Source of the DNA: Cryptomeria japonica
Taxonomy: Eukaryota; Streptophyta; Pinopsida; Cupressales; Cupressaceae
DNA length: 64,000 nt
Direction: 5' to 3'
NCBI RefSeq assembly: GCF_030272615.1
Contig: NC_081414.1
Span: forward strand, 333,237,427-333,301,426
Under the pieces are notes generated by a model, which saw nothing but the letters and a program-made list of their open reading frames with translations, had not been told where the DNA came from and made no database searches. A program made the position numbers and the translations under genes. Position 1 is the stretch's first letter. Each line of letters opens with the position of its first letter. Shown one piece after another: positions 1 to 11,420 of this stretch.

Positions 1-835
1 TTATCAATAGTTCCCTATTTATAAACAATTCACCAACCGCTTAATCTCCTTGATCACATTTCCCATGATCAATCATAGCCATCAGATCTTCAAACTTTGA
101 CCAGGTTCAATGTATTCTTCGATCTGAAAATGTTTTACCCTGCCTTGGAACTTGCATACATTTCTTGGAACTTGTGCTAGGGTATTGTAGATCTTCATGC
201 CGATTTTCCTTTGCCATAGATTCATTAACAAACTTCATGCATGACATACCAATCATTTAATCAGTTCTAGGTCATTAGCTTCCTTCATTAAATAACACAT
301 GTAGGCATTTAATGTATTCTGTTATAGCTCGGTTACAACTCGGTAACAACTCGATAAATACTAAACTTCACTCGGTAGACATTTTGCCTTCATAAACCGA
401 TAGTGATAACCTTAGGGTTTACCGACTAGGTTCCTTAGGGTTTATTGACTAGGTTCTTTGCTCAGTAACATAGTATAGTATTAACCTTACAATTTACAAC
501 ATATGTATGATGTTAAAACAATCTAAACATCATGATCTCATCATTGTCTGACTCGGTAATAGTTGCCCACTGAATACCTTATTCATCCCCTTATTCATCA
601 TATTCTTTCTGTGTCTTTTACCGACATCTTTATACTCTTCAAATCATACTTCTCAAGATATGGCAACATCATACTGAATTAGAAAATCAATTTCTTGACA
701 TCAACGACAAAATAATAATATCAAGATAGTAAACATCCTTAATCAGTTATATCCATAATCATCAACAACCTTCTCAATATCCTTATTGAAATGCCAACAA
801 TCTCCCATTGTCTATTATAATGCCAAATGCCAACA
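1..835 (-). mobile_element. Copia-type LTR (family A), cut by the window edge
   Basis: This stretch is the reverse complement of the first ~830 bases of the LTRs at 13234-14754 and 19439-20960, with the same blocks in the same order. Its 5' end (TGTTGGCATTTGGCATT on the reverse strand) lies at 835. The rest of the LTR is outside the window, so it cannot be decided whether this is a solo LTR or one end of an element. No polypurine tract abuts it; gag sequence of a different element begins at 836, so it looks like an insertion into that gag. Confidence 0.85.
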
Positions 836-1689
836 AGATCTTCTGAACTCTCTTGAATCATCTCCACCAACTTCTTTGTGAGGACAACTTGCAGCGAAGT
901 GTCCTACTTTCCCATAGTTGAAGCATTTTAGTGGTAACTTTCCTTTGTACCGGCTATATCCTCTTTTGAGCTTCTTGACAAAGTTTTATACTTCAACAGT
1001 AGAGTTTTCACTGGATTCTTTATGAGTAATTGCTTCTTTGCCCTTTTTGGTGATGTACTTGAATACTACTTCTTTCATTTTGGAAGTCTCACCGGTTGTT
1101 CTCATCTCATAGGCTGTCAGGGAGCCAAATAGTTCATCCATTGTAAAAGTCTTCAGATCCTTGGCTTCTTCTATGGATGACACCTTAGTATCATATTTGG
1201 GAGTGAGGAATATAAGTATCTTTTTCACAAGAATCTCATCTGCGATTTCTTCTCCAAGTCCTCAAATAGTATTCATAGTTTCATCAAATCTGTGAAGATA
1301 GTCTGCAATCTTTTCATCATCTTTCATCTTGATGCTTTCAAGTTGGCTCCTCAGCGTTTGCATCCTGGCTTCCTTGACCTTTGCATCTCCCTCAAACAAC
1401 CTCTTCAATTTGTCCCATTTTTCCTTTGCTGAAACACAGTGCATGACTTTGACAAATTCATTATTGGATAGTCCACTCAAGATGGCATGTTTTGCCTTTT
1501 CATTATTCTCATACTCCCTTTTTGCATCTGGATCAGTGGGAGGAGTATTGGGAATGACATACCCATTCCTGACCGACATCCACACATCAAAACCAAGAGA
1601 TGATAGGTCTCCATTCTTTTGCTCCAAAAGGCATAGTTGGATCCATCAAACATAAGGGCTTTTGAGGAAGCAGACTCACTCCTTGCCAT
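836..1689 (-). pseudogene. Copia gag remnant (UBN2-type) with damaged zinc knuckle
   Basis: Reverse-strand gag of a Copia retrotransposon, the RNA-binding structural protein of the virus-like particle. The start at 1689 opens with MARSESASSKALMFDGSNY, the usual substrate-like N-terminus before the UBN2 region. A one-base frameshift near 1600-1625 moves the frame to the segment at 1262-1627, which carries the typical gag core (AKEKWDKLKRLFEGD and LRSQLESIKM). A further break near 1230-1262 leads into 986-1228. Around 890-935 a knuckle reads CFNYGKVGHFAASC, with the second cysteine changed to tyrosine. No protease, integrase or RT follows, because the family A LTR begins at 835. It belongs to the element whose 5' LTR is 1758-3187. 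It is clearly non-functional. Confidence 0.8.
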
Positions 1690-1740
1690 TGTGCTCAAAG
1701 TCCGCAATCTACCCAATGTTTAAAGATAACTGGGAACTTG

Positions 1741-1752
1741 GCTCTGATACCA
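1741..1752 (-). other. Primer binding site, initiator-Met tRNA type
   Basis: The reverse strand reads TGGTATCAGAGC, the classic complement of the 3' end of plant initiator methionine tRNA. It lies five bases inside the LTR end at 1758 and just upstream of the gag start at 1689. Confidence 0.85.
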
Positions 1753-1757
1753 ATTCT

Positions 1758-3187
1758 TGAACATAGAATACCACTAAGAGGGGGGGTGAATCAGTGGTTT
1801 CCAATTTTTTGTCTTTACCGATCTTCTTTTAAGTAATCAATTAACTCCTTAGCCACATAAACAATCATACTGGTAAGGCAAGAGAGAAAAAAAAAAGATC
1901 ACTCACACACAAGAGATTCACAACACCAGATTTACATGGAAAACCCAATATGGGAGAAACCTCGGTGAGCAACTGGAGACTACTGTTCCAATCCAACCTC
2001 ATAATAAAACACAGTTACAAAGTTTAGGGCACCAACCCAAGTAACACTAACCCAAGGAGCTACAACCCCTATCAGATTTATGGGCTACAACCCAAAGGAG
2101 CACCGACCCCTACACTGAGCTACAACTCAGCGTTCACAATGTAAACTTCAAATAAATAAATTGTTATAATGTTACAAGTGAATCTTGCAACCTTATCAAG
2201 TGTCTTACTCTGTCAGTGAAGTACCTTCTCTCCTTTACCGAATCACTCTTCTTCCTACACTGCACTTGCTGCTTCTCTATTGGATCTACACCTCACTCTC
2301 TGCACATCACCGATATCACACTCTACCACTAGAATAGAATCCTCTCACCGGTTTACTTTCTTTCTCTTACTCTGCAACTTCCTCAGATCTCCTTCTTCAA
2401 TTTTCTCATTGCTTCCTCTCTCTTCTCTTCACCCCACAATCTTTACCTCATCAATCTTCTTCTAGCCAGAGCTCTCATCTCTTATTGGGTAATTTCCCAC
2501 CAAAATGCAATTCAAAATTTTTATGGTTAGGGTTTCCTCACCATCTATGAGGCAAACCAAATCCAATCAGATCTTACATGCTCTGATCACCTTGATATCC
2601 ATTTATTCATCTTCACCATTTCCACACCTTTTAAAACATGTTTTTTAGATAAGGAAAACAAAATCTATTATATCAATCTACATTTGTCAAAATACTATTA
2701 ATATCTCTATTGTTTTCCTTCTTGAGGTATTATTTCAATCTGATCTACTTGCTTTGATCCAGGTGCCTACTGCTCCCTGATCTTCCTCTGTCATACCTTC
2801 TTCCTTGAGCCACAATCAATCTGATGCATTCCCGTGGTTTATGGCTCTTTCATTAATGGCAATTATATGTTTCATCAACCCTATCGATGAAGCTTCACCA
2901 ACCAAACCCTACTTTCCACCTCAGCTTCACACGACATCACACCGATCAAGACATGACCTACCAACATGTAGTCAGTCTGGCAAACACATACCGGTAAAAC
3001 CCTTTGCTAGTAGAGTGTTCTTCTTCTATTAACCGGTATAGCATCATGTACCAATTGCACATCTTTACTTCTAGTGGTGTAAGACAACTCTTAACATTCT
3101 ACCTCTTCATCATAAACAAGCAACCATCCTTCATGCTCAATCTCCACCGGTTGACATCAATGACAACTTAGTGCCAAAATGCCAACA
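1758..3187 (-). mobile_element. 5' LTR of a Copia-type element (family B)
   Basis: On the reverse strand it begins TGTTGGCATTTTGGC at 3187 and ends TTCTATGTTCA at 1758, next to the PBS. It is about 1,430 bp and has TG...CA ends. It carries the C-rich pre-terminal block (GATTCACCCCCC) found near the end of the other Copia-type LTRs here, and the motif TTGACATCAATGACAA at 3151-3166. The partner LTR is not in the window, so a target duplication cannot be checked. Confidence 0.7.
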
Positions 3188-3514
3188 ACCTATCTACCGG
3201 TTAAGGCAAATATGTGAACCCGATAAGACCAATATGCAAAACACCAAATTCAAACACCCAATCCATGTCTTCGACATAACCAAATGATCTCTAGATGATA
3301 ACAATTCATCACCAGCTTCCTGATCTGTCGGTGAAACATATATCGGTGACTATGCATAAGCCAATATCCATGTCGGGACCACAATGTGTTGGTTTAACAA
3401 TAAAGCAATATAACCAGAGTGCCAAATCAACAATATAGACCTCCAGAAGGATAAGTGTTAACATCAATGACAAAACCAATGCAACACATGACATAGTCAT
3501 CCATAATACCAACA
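3188..3514 (-). mobile_element. Start of a third Copia-type LTR (family C), fragment
   Basis: Reverse-strand sequence from 3514 begins TGTTGGTATTATGG and soon has a TTGTCATTGATGTTAA block, the same opening as the solo LTR at 46677. It runs into the family B LTR at 3187, suggesting that B inserted into it. Only this first ~330 bases can be recognised. Confidence 0.4.
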
Positions 3515-5899
3515 CCTTTTCCCTCCCCGACCTAACCCTATCTTTCCCTAGCGCGACCGCCTGTTCTGCGCTCTCCTTTCCCAACCCTAACCCTAATCTT
3601 AACTATCCCCCAATCCAATTTCCCACACCAAATGTGAGTGCTTGCGCCAGTCCCCCCAACTTTCTCCATTGACTTGCAAGTGCGCATGCTAATCGCTAGC
3701 ACTCACACTACCCTTGAGACACACGCATTGAAACAATGATCAACGCGTCTACCTCGCTAAACATTTGACCCTAATCTAGGCCCTAATTCTACTATAAATC
3801 TACAAAAACATAGAGGAGGATAGTCATACATACCAATGGTCCATAGCCCTTAGGTCTCTCATACTGTCAGATCCTCTCAGTGCAGTGCTCACATGTGGGA
3901 ATGTGATCCATCTCTTCTTCTCTTCTTCTAGGCTCTAGGTTGCTCCAATGCTTGTGTGTAAGAATGACCCTTAATTGGGCCCTTTGTGGCTTATATGGAC
4001 CCCCTTGGGGGCCCATTCCCTTTGTGCTCTCCCTCCTTCTATCTCCTCTTCTATTTTTCTCAATCCACTCTATGTTTCTTTCTCATTCATTTCTCAACCC
4101 TTCTTCTGTCTTCTTCTTTTCGAGAATTTTCCATCAATTTTCTAAAAAATTCCGAAAAAAAACTCAAGGGGGCATACACCACCCGCGTTTCATGCTAGAG
4201 CATCATTTTTCTTCTATATTTTACGCATCACCAAATTTTTCATTGCATAAAAGAGGGGCACCTTTTTTGTTTGTTGATTTGTTTGATATCTACTCATATG
4301 ACATTTAGGGCATTCTGTTGCAAATTCATGTTGTTTATGATATATAATATGATCATTGGGACATACATCTATTGCTTGATACTCCATTCCAATTGTGTGG
4401 GGGAAAAAGTGACACTAAGCAAACATGCCCTAATCTCACTTTCAATCACACATTTGTGGAATACAAAAGAGCCTAGAGGTATCACACAATTGGCTACTTC
4501 TTCTTGTGGAAGAGAGAGCCATGGGCTACCTATTAGGATTTCTATTCCTTTGTTGTAATTGAAAGATAAAATGATGCAAGTTCAATCCCAAACCCCAAAG
4601 TGCAAGTATGAACTAATAACAAGATTTGCAGAATTGAACTTAAATAATGGAAAGTTGTAAACACAAGGACAAGATAAGAATGCAGATGCGTACCCGGAGT
4701 TAAAATCTGAGTGAAAATGTTCGGGACGGGGGTGCGGGTGCCACTGTCCTGATTCTGCCCCTGAAACTGTTGTTTTGCAACCTGAAAAGCTGTCAGAAAG
4801 TTGTTGAAAGTTGTTGTCTGACAAAGGGACCAGGGCGCCCAGCACCCCTGTCCTGGCAGGACCAGGGCACTCCACGCCCCTGTCCTGGTCTGTTTCTCTA
4901 AAACTTGGTATGGACTGTCGTCTCGGCCTGCTTCTCCCGGATCTGCAACTTGCGGCATCGTCTGAATTCTGAAACCTGCACTTATATCTGAAAAGGTGTG
5001 GTGGGTGGCTATATAGGGTTTTGCCTTAGTCAAACCCCCACTTTGGTGATTTCCACCTCCATGAATAGCCAAGTTGTATTGTAAAAGTAGTGTGTGCAGA
5101 TCTTGTGTGTGTGCAAGATCCTAAAATGCAAGTAAGCAAACTAGAGCAACCTAGAAAGTAAACCCTAATTGCTTGTACATGATAATGTAAATGCTCCAAA
5201 TCAAGATGCAAAGTGATCTAAAGCATGAATAAATGATATATTGAAGCTTATGCAAAGACATGAAAACAACATGAAATCATACCCAACCCCCACGGGAGAG
5301 GTACAAGCCAATCTTCAGTCGGTAATCTCCTATTGTTCTTCAATGTCTTCCAAGCCCTAAATGGATGAATATAATTGATGAATGCTTGATGGATGAATGT
5401 TGAATGTTGTTGAAGTCTTCAAAGATCTGCTCTTTCATTGCATAGAAGGCCCTTGAAAACCAAAAATCTGGATCCTTTCAAATGAAGAAAGAGAGCTCTT
5501 ATGTATGAAACCCTAGGTCTTAATTTCAACTTTTGGCTGACCTAGAGATTGAATATCCTGCCAATTTCTTGGGGTTAAGCTTTATTTTATGATTGGATCG
5601 TGCTCCTAAAATTTTGGGAAAAATGTCCGGGACCATGTGCACGCCAGGCGCCATGGTCCCGACAACTTTTCACCAAATTTTTAGGGCCGTCGGATATGAT
5701 GATTTTAGAGAGAATCCCAAAGTTACAGCTGATTTCGAGATGTTTTGACCCCCGAAATCAAGCCCCCAAGTTCAAAATAGGACCTAATTAGGGTTTTTGA
5801 TTAAATGATGTATTAGAGGAATAAAATGAAAGGGGCACACTTTAATGAAAAGGGCCCAACTTTATGATATGGGAGATGATAAAATAGAACCCTAGACCT
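3515..5899. other. Unassigned intergenic sequence with GC-rich repeat islands
   Basis: No convincing gene. Several open stretches here are short, without recognisable domains, and on opposing strands. Two GC-rich islands stand out from the AT-rich surroundings: 4824-4893, with two near-identical units ending CCCCTGTCCTGG, and 5628-5661, a perfect 10-bp inverted repeat. The rest looks like decayed LTR-element sequence without a recognisable end. Confidence 0.4.
5628..5661. repeat. GC-rich inverted repeat (hairpin)
   Basis: CGGGACCATG at 5628-5637 is exactly complementary to CATGGTCCCG at 5652-5661, with a 14-base GC-rich loop. Its vocabulary resembles the repeat at 4824-4893. Confidence 0.6.
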
Positions 5900-7470
5900 A
5901 ATTAATTTAATTAATTAAGTGCTAAAGGAGAAATGCAATGCAAAATGCAAAATGCGCCAAGGCGGGTGCTAAACTAGGTGTGAAATTGTACCACCCTAAC
6001 AAGTGCGTACAATTTACGACGCTACACCAATATATTTCATAATGGCAAATAATTCTCAATATGAGCGAGGTAGAATATTTGATGGTGGTAACAAAAACTC
6101 ACCTATCAATCTACCAAAAAAAATATAATTTGTTAATATAAAGAATCTTAATGGTGCATGTTTCACCCTTTATTAACTATAATGAAATAACAACAAAAAT
6201 AAATGAAAAAAGAAGACATATATGACATACCTTAGCATACATGAGATTGTTATGTTGGATAAATTGTTCATAACCTTCAAGTTCACCAACAACAATACAA
6301 TAGAGAGAAGAGTTGTTTGGGAGCCTTCTATAGACACTTAAATTAATTATTTTAATTAATTAATTTAATTTCCTCGCATAATTAATTTATTAATTATGTC
6401 AATCCCTATTGTTTCTCAATATTAATTAAAAATAATTAATATTGACACTATAGTCTAGTTATTGATTTATTCAATAAATCAATCTACCTTTATTCTTCTA
6501 AAAACCCTAAAATTAATTCTCTCTAAATCTCCCCTTTATTTAATCAATCTCAATTAATTAATTGATACAGGTGATTCCTACAAATCACCTTTTCCTAATC
6601 CATCACTAACCTAATGAATTCTTCTAGAAACCCCCTAATCTCACTTATCATTATTCTTCTAATTTTTAATTATCTCCACTAATTCTCTCTCCTAGTCAAA
6701 TCCTCCTACAAATCTTATTTGCCCTAATCCCACCTAACCATTCTTCCAATCCCCCTCCTAATGAGTTTCTAGTGGCTAATCCTCATGATTAGCCACAAAT
6801 TCAACTCCTTGTCTCTTCCATCCAACCACATTCCTTAAATGCCCTTTTTCCTAGATGAATGTGAGATTTTAAAAATCTCACATTCCTCTAGACATCTCCT
6901 CCTCCAAGGAATTTTTTATTCCTTTTTATTCCTCCAATCCCTATGAATATCCTTTTTGAGGAATTTTTAATTCCTCATCCCTATCTATCAAGGAATATTT
7001 TATTACTTTCTCTTCCCTAGGCGCATTGGGAAGTCTTCCCAGTGAGCCTTGAGTGTGGAGATAGGAAATACCTTTAAGGCATATCTCTTGGTCTCCACAC
7101 TTGTCTTATCACCTCCTCTTCAGCCATGTGTGGGTTCACATGAAATTCTAACCCTTCATCTTGGATCAATCCTAACCCTCCATTTCTTCTCCTTTTCTCC
7201 TATAAATTGAGGACTTCATCCCCTTATTTCACATATCCAAAATTAGCTAAGTTTATGTTGTCCAACTAAATCTAAGAAATCATCCATGGCATCCAAAGTC
7301 TACTCAATATTCCCCTCATCCATCACTTAGTCAAAATCCCTCATCCATTCCATCTAATCATCTTGTGCACAATCTTGGACAGCCATCTACATTCAACAAG
7401 GGAGCCAATCCAATCAAGTCAAAGAGGGGGGCATCTTTGGCTTCATCAAAGGCTCAATCCAAAGGAGAAG
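5900..7470 (+). other. AT-rich, LTR-like region with a TATA-type promoter candidate
   Basis: The region has runs of TTAATTAA, pyrimidine-rich CCTAACC-like stretches, and then CTCCTATAAATTGAGGAC with the TATA box at 7201. The order (AT-rich, C/T-rich, TATA, leader) matches that of the solo LTR at 31087-32246, suggesting a related Ty3-type LTR. No TG...CA ends or target duplication could be fixed. Confidence 0.3.
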
Positions 7471-7573
7471 GTATAAATATGCAATGTATAAATAGTTCTT
7501 TTGTGTTTCATGTGGTTTGTTTGATGTTTTCATGTTTTTATGTGTTTGAATGCTCTATTTGCATACTAACCAC

Positions 7574-7864
7574 CTAATAATCACCTTTCTGGTTTTTATC
7601 CTCTTCACCTTCATAAAGGGGCTCGTATGCCTTCTCAAGTAGAGGTACATCTTGATCATCATGATTAGTTGTGCTAGCACTAAATGTGTTGTGGATCAAT
7701 GTATTTGCGCCATCATCTTCAATTGTGTTTTCTGGCACATGATCATCTTCTTCCATAGGATCATTATCTTCATCTTTGATATTCACACCTCCATGTTCCT
7801 CCACTTGGAAAACCACATTCTTTGTTTTGTGGTAGTCCATATCATGTGCCCTAGGGCACTCCAC
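7574..7864 (-). pseudogene. Acidic reading frame, likely 3' exon of an old spliced gene
   Basis: Reverse-strand frame of about 96 codons, strongly acidic in its middle (DEDNDPMEEDDHVPEN), not recognised with confidence. Its first base lies directly after ATATAG, a good 3' splice site. The matching donor GTAAG is at 8105-8109, where an upstream frame reading HCRQHGHIEGGHDYLPL ends at a codon boundary. The two pieces therefore read as exons around a 245-bp GT-AG intron (7865-8109). The upstream exon has a stop about 20 codons back, so the gene is broken. An origin in a DNA transposon was considered because of the DYLPL and YEPLYEG stretches, but the match is too weak to claim. Confidence 0.35.
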
Positions 7865-7946
7865 CTATATAGAAATGATCAACATAAATAAACCATGATC
7901 ATGATCTCATCATCAAGTGATTTCTTATGTATACAAATTGTTAAAA

Positions 7947-8077
7947 CTATGTACAACCTAAGTTGGCCTAGTGGTAGATAACTTATGTTCTTAAAAGAGT
8001 GGTCACAAGTTCAAATCCCAAAGAGGGTAAGGTATTTACACCTCATCGGCTTTCGCCCATTAACTATCAAAAAAAAA
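7947..8077 (+). mobile_element. tRNA-derived SINE with target-site duplication
   Basis: A 131-bp insertion with RNA polymerase III promoter boxes: box A TGGCCTAGTGG at 7964-7974 and box B AGTTCAAATCC at 8008-8018, about 34 bases apart as in tRNA genes. It ends in an A-run and is flanked by the 12-base direct repeat AAATTGTTAAAA (7935-7946 and 8078-8089). It sits inside the apparent intron 7865-8109. The tRNA-like part cannot fold into a full cloverleaf, so it is not a tRNA gene. Confidence 0.85.
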
Positions 8078-8550
8078 AAATTGTTAAAATGATATAATGA
8101 ACAACTTACCAATGGAAGATAATCATGCCCCCCTTCAATGTGACCATGTTGTCTACAATGTTTCTCAGCTGTTGTGATTAGAAGTCTTTAAGTCCTTAAA
8201 ATTTTTGTAGGGACAATAACATTTTCCATCACCTTTTCTTTTCAAGCTAGACCACAATCTATCAATTGTCTCCTTATTTTGTTCTTTGTTGATATTATCT
8301 GAAATGATCTTTCTTCACATGCAAACAAAGTCGGTCTATAGAAACTTCGGTCTATAACCTTCCCAAACTAAGCAAAATGATGTCGCAAGTATGGAAGTCT
8401 TCTTAGAATTAGTTATAAAGAACTTGAAATGTTAGTTATGAAATGATGTTTCAGTATAATATACCAAATTGAAATACTTAAACATAGAAAAATTGCAAAA
8501 CGAACCAAAACCATTAAACATTCAACATAGTAACATTAAGAACTTTAGAC

Positions 8551-9442
8551 AACCTAAAGGTTAGAGGTTTTATCTCCCCAAATGGGTGTTCTTTATGTCT
8601 TGAGGAGGAAGAGTCTATGGACCATTTGGAAATCCATTGTTCCTTCACTGCTTCAATTTGGGAAAGTTTTCTTAAGAATTTCTGTATGGAATGGATGTTT
8701 CCTAACTCTATCCAAGATTTGTTCCATTCTTGGATTTCTCTTTGGTCTAATCCCACCTTGACATCTTTGTGGCAAATCTCACTCCCTCACATCCTATGGG
8801 GGATCTAGAAAGAAAGAAACAACTGCATCTTCAGGGATACTTCTCTCACCCAGGTTGTTGTTTTTTAGAAAATTCAAAGGGCTATTGTGGAGATCATTAG
8901 GATTATTGGAGAACCATGCAACCCTGTTAACCCCATGGAAACTCACATACTCAACTCCTAGAATCTGAAGAGTGTTGTTAGTACTGATTCTAAACTAAGA
9001 AAGAGGCTTGAAGATAAATGAAACTCTCCCCCTCATGGATGGCTCAAAATCAACTTTGACGGAGCTGCCAAAGGCAATCCTAGCCCAGCGGGGTGTGGTG
9101 CAATTCTCAGAGATGAAAATGGCATTTGTAAGGAAATGATTGTTGTTCCTATAGGTTGCCAAACTAACCACATGGTGGAAGCTATGGCTTCTCTCCAAGG
9201 CATTCTCCTGGCTAAAAGGTGGAACTGTCTCTATCTATGGATTGAGGGGGACTCTAATAATCATTAAATGCCTTAAAGGAATTTCTAAGCCCTCGTGGAC
9301 TATCAAAAACATTATAAAGGCTGCTAGAGATCTCATCAACACCTTCGATAAATGTTTTATTTCCCACATTTATCATGATGCAAATGGCCCTGCTGACTGG
9401 GCAACCAACGTGGCATTCACTTATAACAATATGGTTACCTAG
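8551..9442 (+). pseudogene. LINE 3' remnant: zinc-binding region and RNase H
   Basis: Remnant of the C-terminal part of a plant LINE reverse transcriptase polyprotein. The first part (8590-8810) reads CSLCLEEEESMDHLEIHC, the Cys/His region that follows the RT in plant LINEs, then typical sequence ending in PHILWGI. From about 9030 comes an RNase H domain: INFDGAAKGNPSPAGCGAIL with the first catalytic aspartate, then MVEAMASLQGILLAKRW with the glutamate, then EGDS. After a frameshift near 9245 it continues as HIYHDANGPADWATN. Several stops and shifts show it is dead. The RT domain itself is not in the window. A poly(A) tail and target duplication were not found. Confidence 0.75.
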
Positions 9443-9694
9443 AAGGGTGAGGAGGATCTCCTCAATGATGTCAGATCGATCATTTTCATGGATCGATATA
9501 ACTGCACTCCAAAGATCATACATGGATGAAATAATGATTAATAGTATTACTTGGAGGACTATTACTATTTATCATTGTGTCAGTACCATTAATGACAATA
9601 TGGATGCCATCTTTTCCCACGCTTTCTAGGTATTTGGGCTCGCTTCGAGAAATTTCTTTCCTGTAACTTTTTGTAACTCTCAGGTTTTAAATTA

Positions 9695-11420
9695 TGAACC
9701 TATGGGAGGTAACAAGAATTTCTATAAGCCCACTAACTATAAGGAGTGAAAAAAAAAGGAGGAAATTTGGAGCATCTTGTAGAAGGGCTAGTTTACGAAG
9801 TACATGGAGAGACTCCATGGGAGGGATGCCAAAATTACTAATTTTTTCTGCAAAAATTGGAGGAAGGGCACCCTGAAGATGGGAGATCAAATTATCTCCA
9901 TTGCTCAAGATCTCATTGCTCAAGTAATGGGCCTTCGTAGGGAAGGAAGCAATTTCTATAGGGACAAAAATCTTAGCAAGGATGCCATTGAGTGATACCC
10001 TGAAACGACAAAGGAGAAGAAGCGCTTGGTTAAGCTAAGCAAGACCTACTACCCTCCTACGACATTTGCTAAGCCTTGGAGAGAGGTTCTATTTTCTATT
10101 ATATGATACATTACCTTGGATGGTAGATTCACCAAAGTGTATGACTATCATTTTGTACTGCTCAACCATTTCAGGTATGATGAAAAAGTTAACATACCCT
10201 ATTTCCCTATTTGTTCAATGAATGCTACTATTAAAGCCCATAGATAGAACTCTAAGGGAGATACAACCATGCACCAAGGTCATATGGTTTTAATCTATGA
10301 CCATTTAAAAGCTAACCAAATTGCCCTCCCCCAGCCTTCTATCTCTGATTCTGAGGAGGAAGGGTCAGATTTTGATTTTTCTATGGGTGATGAGTTTGAA
10401 AGTGATTTGAAAAGTGAGACAGATGAGAGTCTGGAAGACTCTGAAGCTAAACTTGGTAAGAAAAGAAAAGGTGAGCATTAAGCCATCCTCTTCTAAGGGC
10501 AAGAAAAAAATTAAAGAGAAGGTCTTCTAGATTCACTCCTCAGAGTAGGAGGAGGTCTCTGAGGACTCTAAGAATGATGAATCCCAGTCCCCTTGAAAAA
10601 GAAAACTAAAACTTCCATTTAGAAAAGGAACAAATAGAAAAGGCAAGACAATTATGAGTTGGAACTAGAGGATAAATTGTAGAGAAAGGATCTTGACGTT
10701 GACCAAAAAGTGGAGGAGATTATAGGGGAAGATTGGAAATGTCAAATAGATCACTAGTGGAGATGTTCCCAATAATGAACAGGCCAATGCTGGTGAAAAA
10801 ACCCCCCTTAAAATCCTCCTACCGAGGGTTTGAAAGGGTTTGTGGACACCCTCAACTAGTTAATTAACACTCATAAGAAATTTGTCGAGGATAATAAGAA
10901 GCTAAGCCATAGGGTTCAAATTATGGAGACAAACAATATAGGTGAAGGTAAATCTATGGCTAAATATGTTGATGACTTGAGTAAAACTATTGCCAGAGCT
11001 GAAGAGATTAGAGATGCCTTCAACCCAATGTTTGAGTAAGTGAAGAAGGCCCTAGAAGAGATAAAAACCAATGACAATGCTACGGACCAGAGAATGGTGG
11101 ATACTAAGAAAAAATTCAACAAAATTGAAAAATGCCTCAGAAGCATTACTGATCAAAGCCATAACATTCTGAAGGCCTCAGTTGACAACACCAAAATTCT
11201 TATTAGCAAGCTAGAGAACAAGAAGGATTCCCTAGAGCTAGAACCTGACATGGAAGGTATGGGAGAGGTGCAAGGACCTAGAACAAGGACCAGAGGCAAG
11301 AAGAAGGAGAAAAATCCAAACAAGGAAATTGAAGAACTCAAAGTTACTTCAGAAAACTATGACCTGTTGGTCATTAAGGCGGTTGATCTTCTTAAGTCTT
11401 TGTACTTGTTTGTTGTTTAG
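9695..11420 (+). pseudogene. Decayed gene: unrecognised N-terminal domain, charged linker, coiled coil
   Basis: One forward frame, with in-frame stops and no long shift, can be followed through most of this interval. The N-terminal part reads HGRDAKITNFFCKNWRKG, then IAQDLIAQVMGLRREG, then YITLDGRFTKVYDYHFVLLN. An acidic stretch (SDSEEEGSDFDFSMGDEFES) and a Lys-rich stretch follow, then a C-terminal helical part (KKFNKIEKCLRSITD) likely to be a coiled coil. Function unknown. The layout (globular domain with an IT/IS...EAI..VTGL-like segment, charged linker, coiled coil) is the same as in ORF2 of the pol-less LTR elements at 23936, 33131 and 57636, so a common protein family is inferred, perhaps of the plant-mobile-domain kind. 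It is non-functional. Confidence 0.5.

Noticed and set aside
3309-3584. Reverse-strand open stretch with hydrophobic segment
   Set aside because: It runs through the start of an LTR-like sequence (family C), so it is more likely non-coding.
3575-3600. CCCTAACCCTAA resembling plant telomere repeat
   Set aside because: Only about two units; not a telomeric array.
4542-5211. Open reverse-strand stretches (up to 176 codons) with PGPARTG-like segments
   Set aside because: They overlap each other in different frames, match GC-rich repeats and show no domain; treated as chance.
8007-8018. tRNA gene suggested by the box A and box B promoter
   Set aside because: No cloverleaf and no anticodon arm; A-tail and TSDs show a SINE.
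7574-8300. N-terminal exons of a CACTA transposase
   Set aside because: Only loose resemblance (YEPLYEG, CYCPYKN); no TNP2 core found, so no family was assigned.
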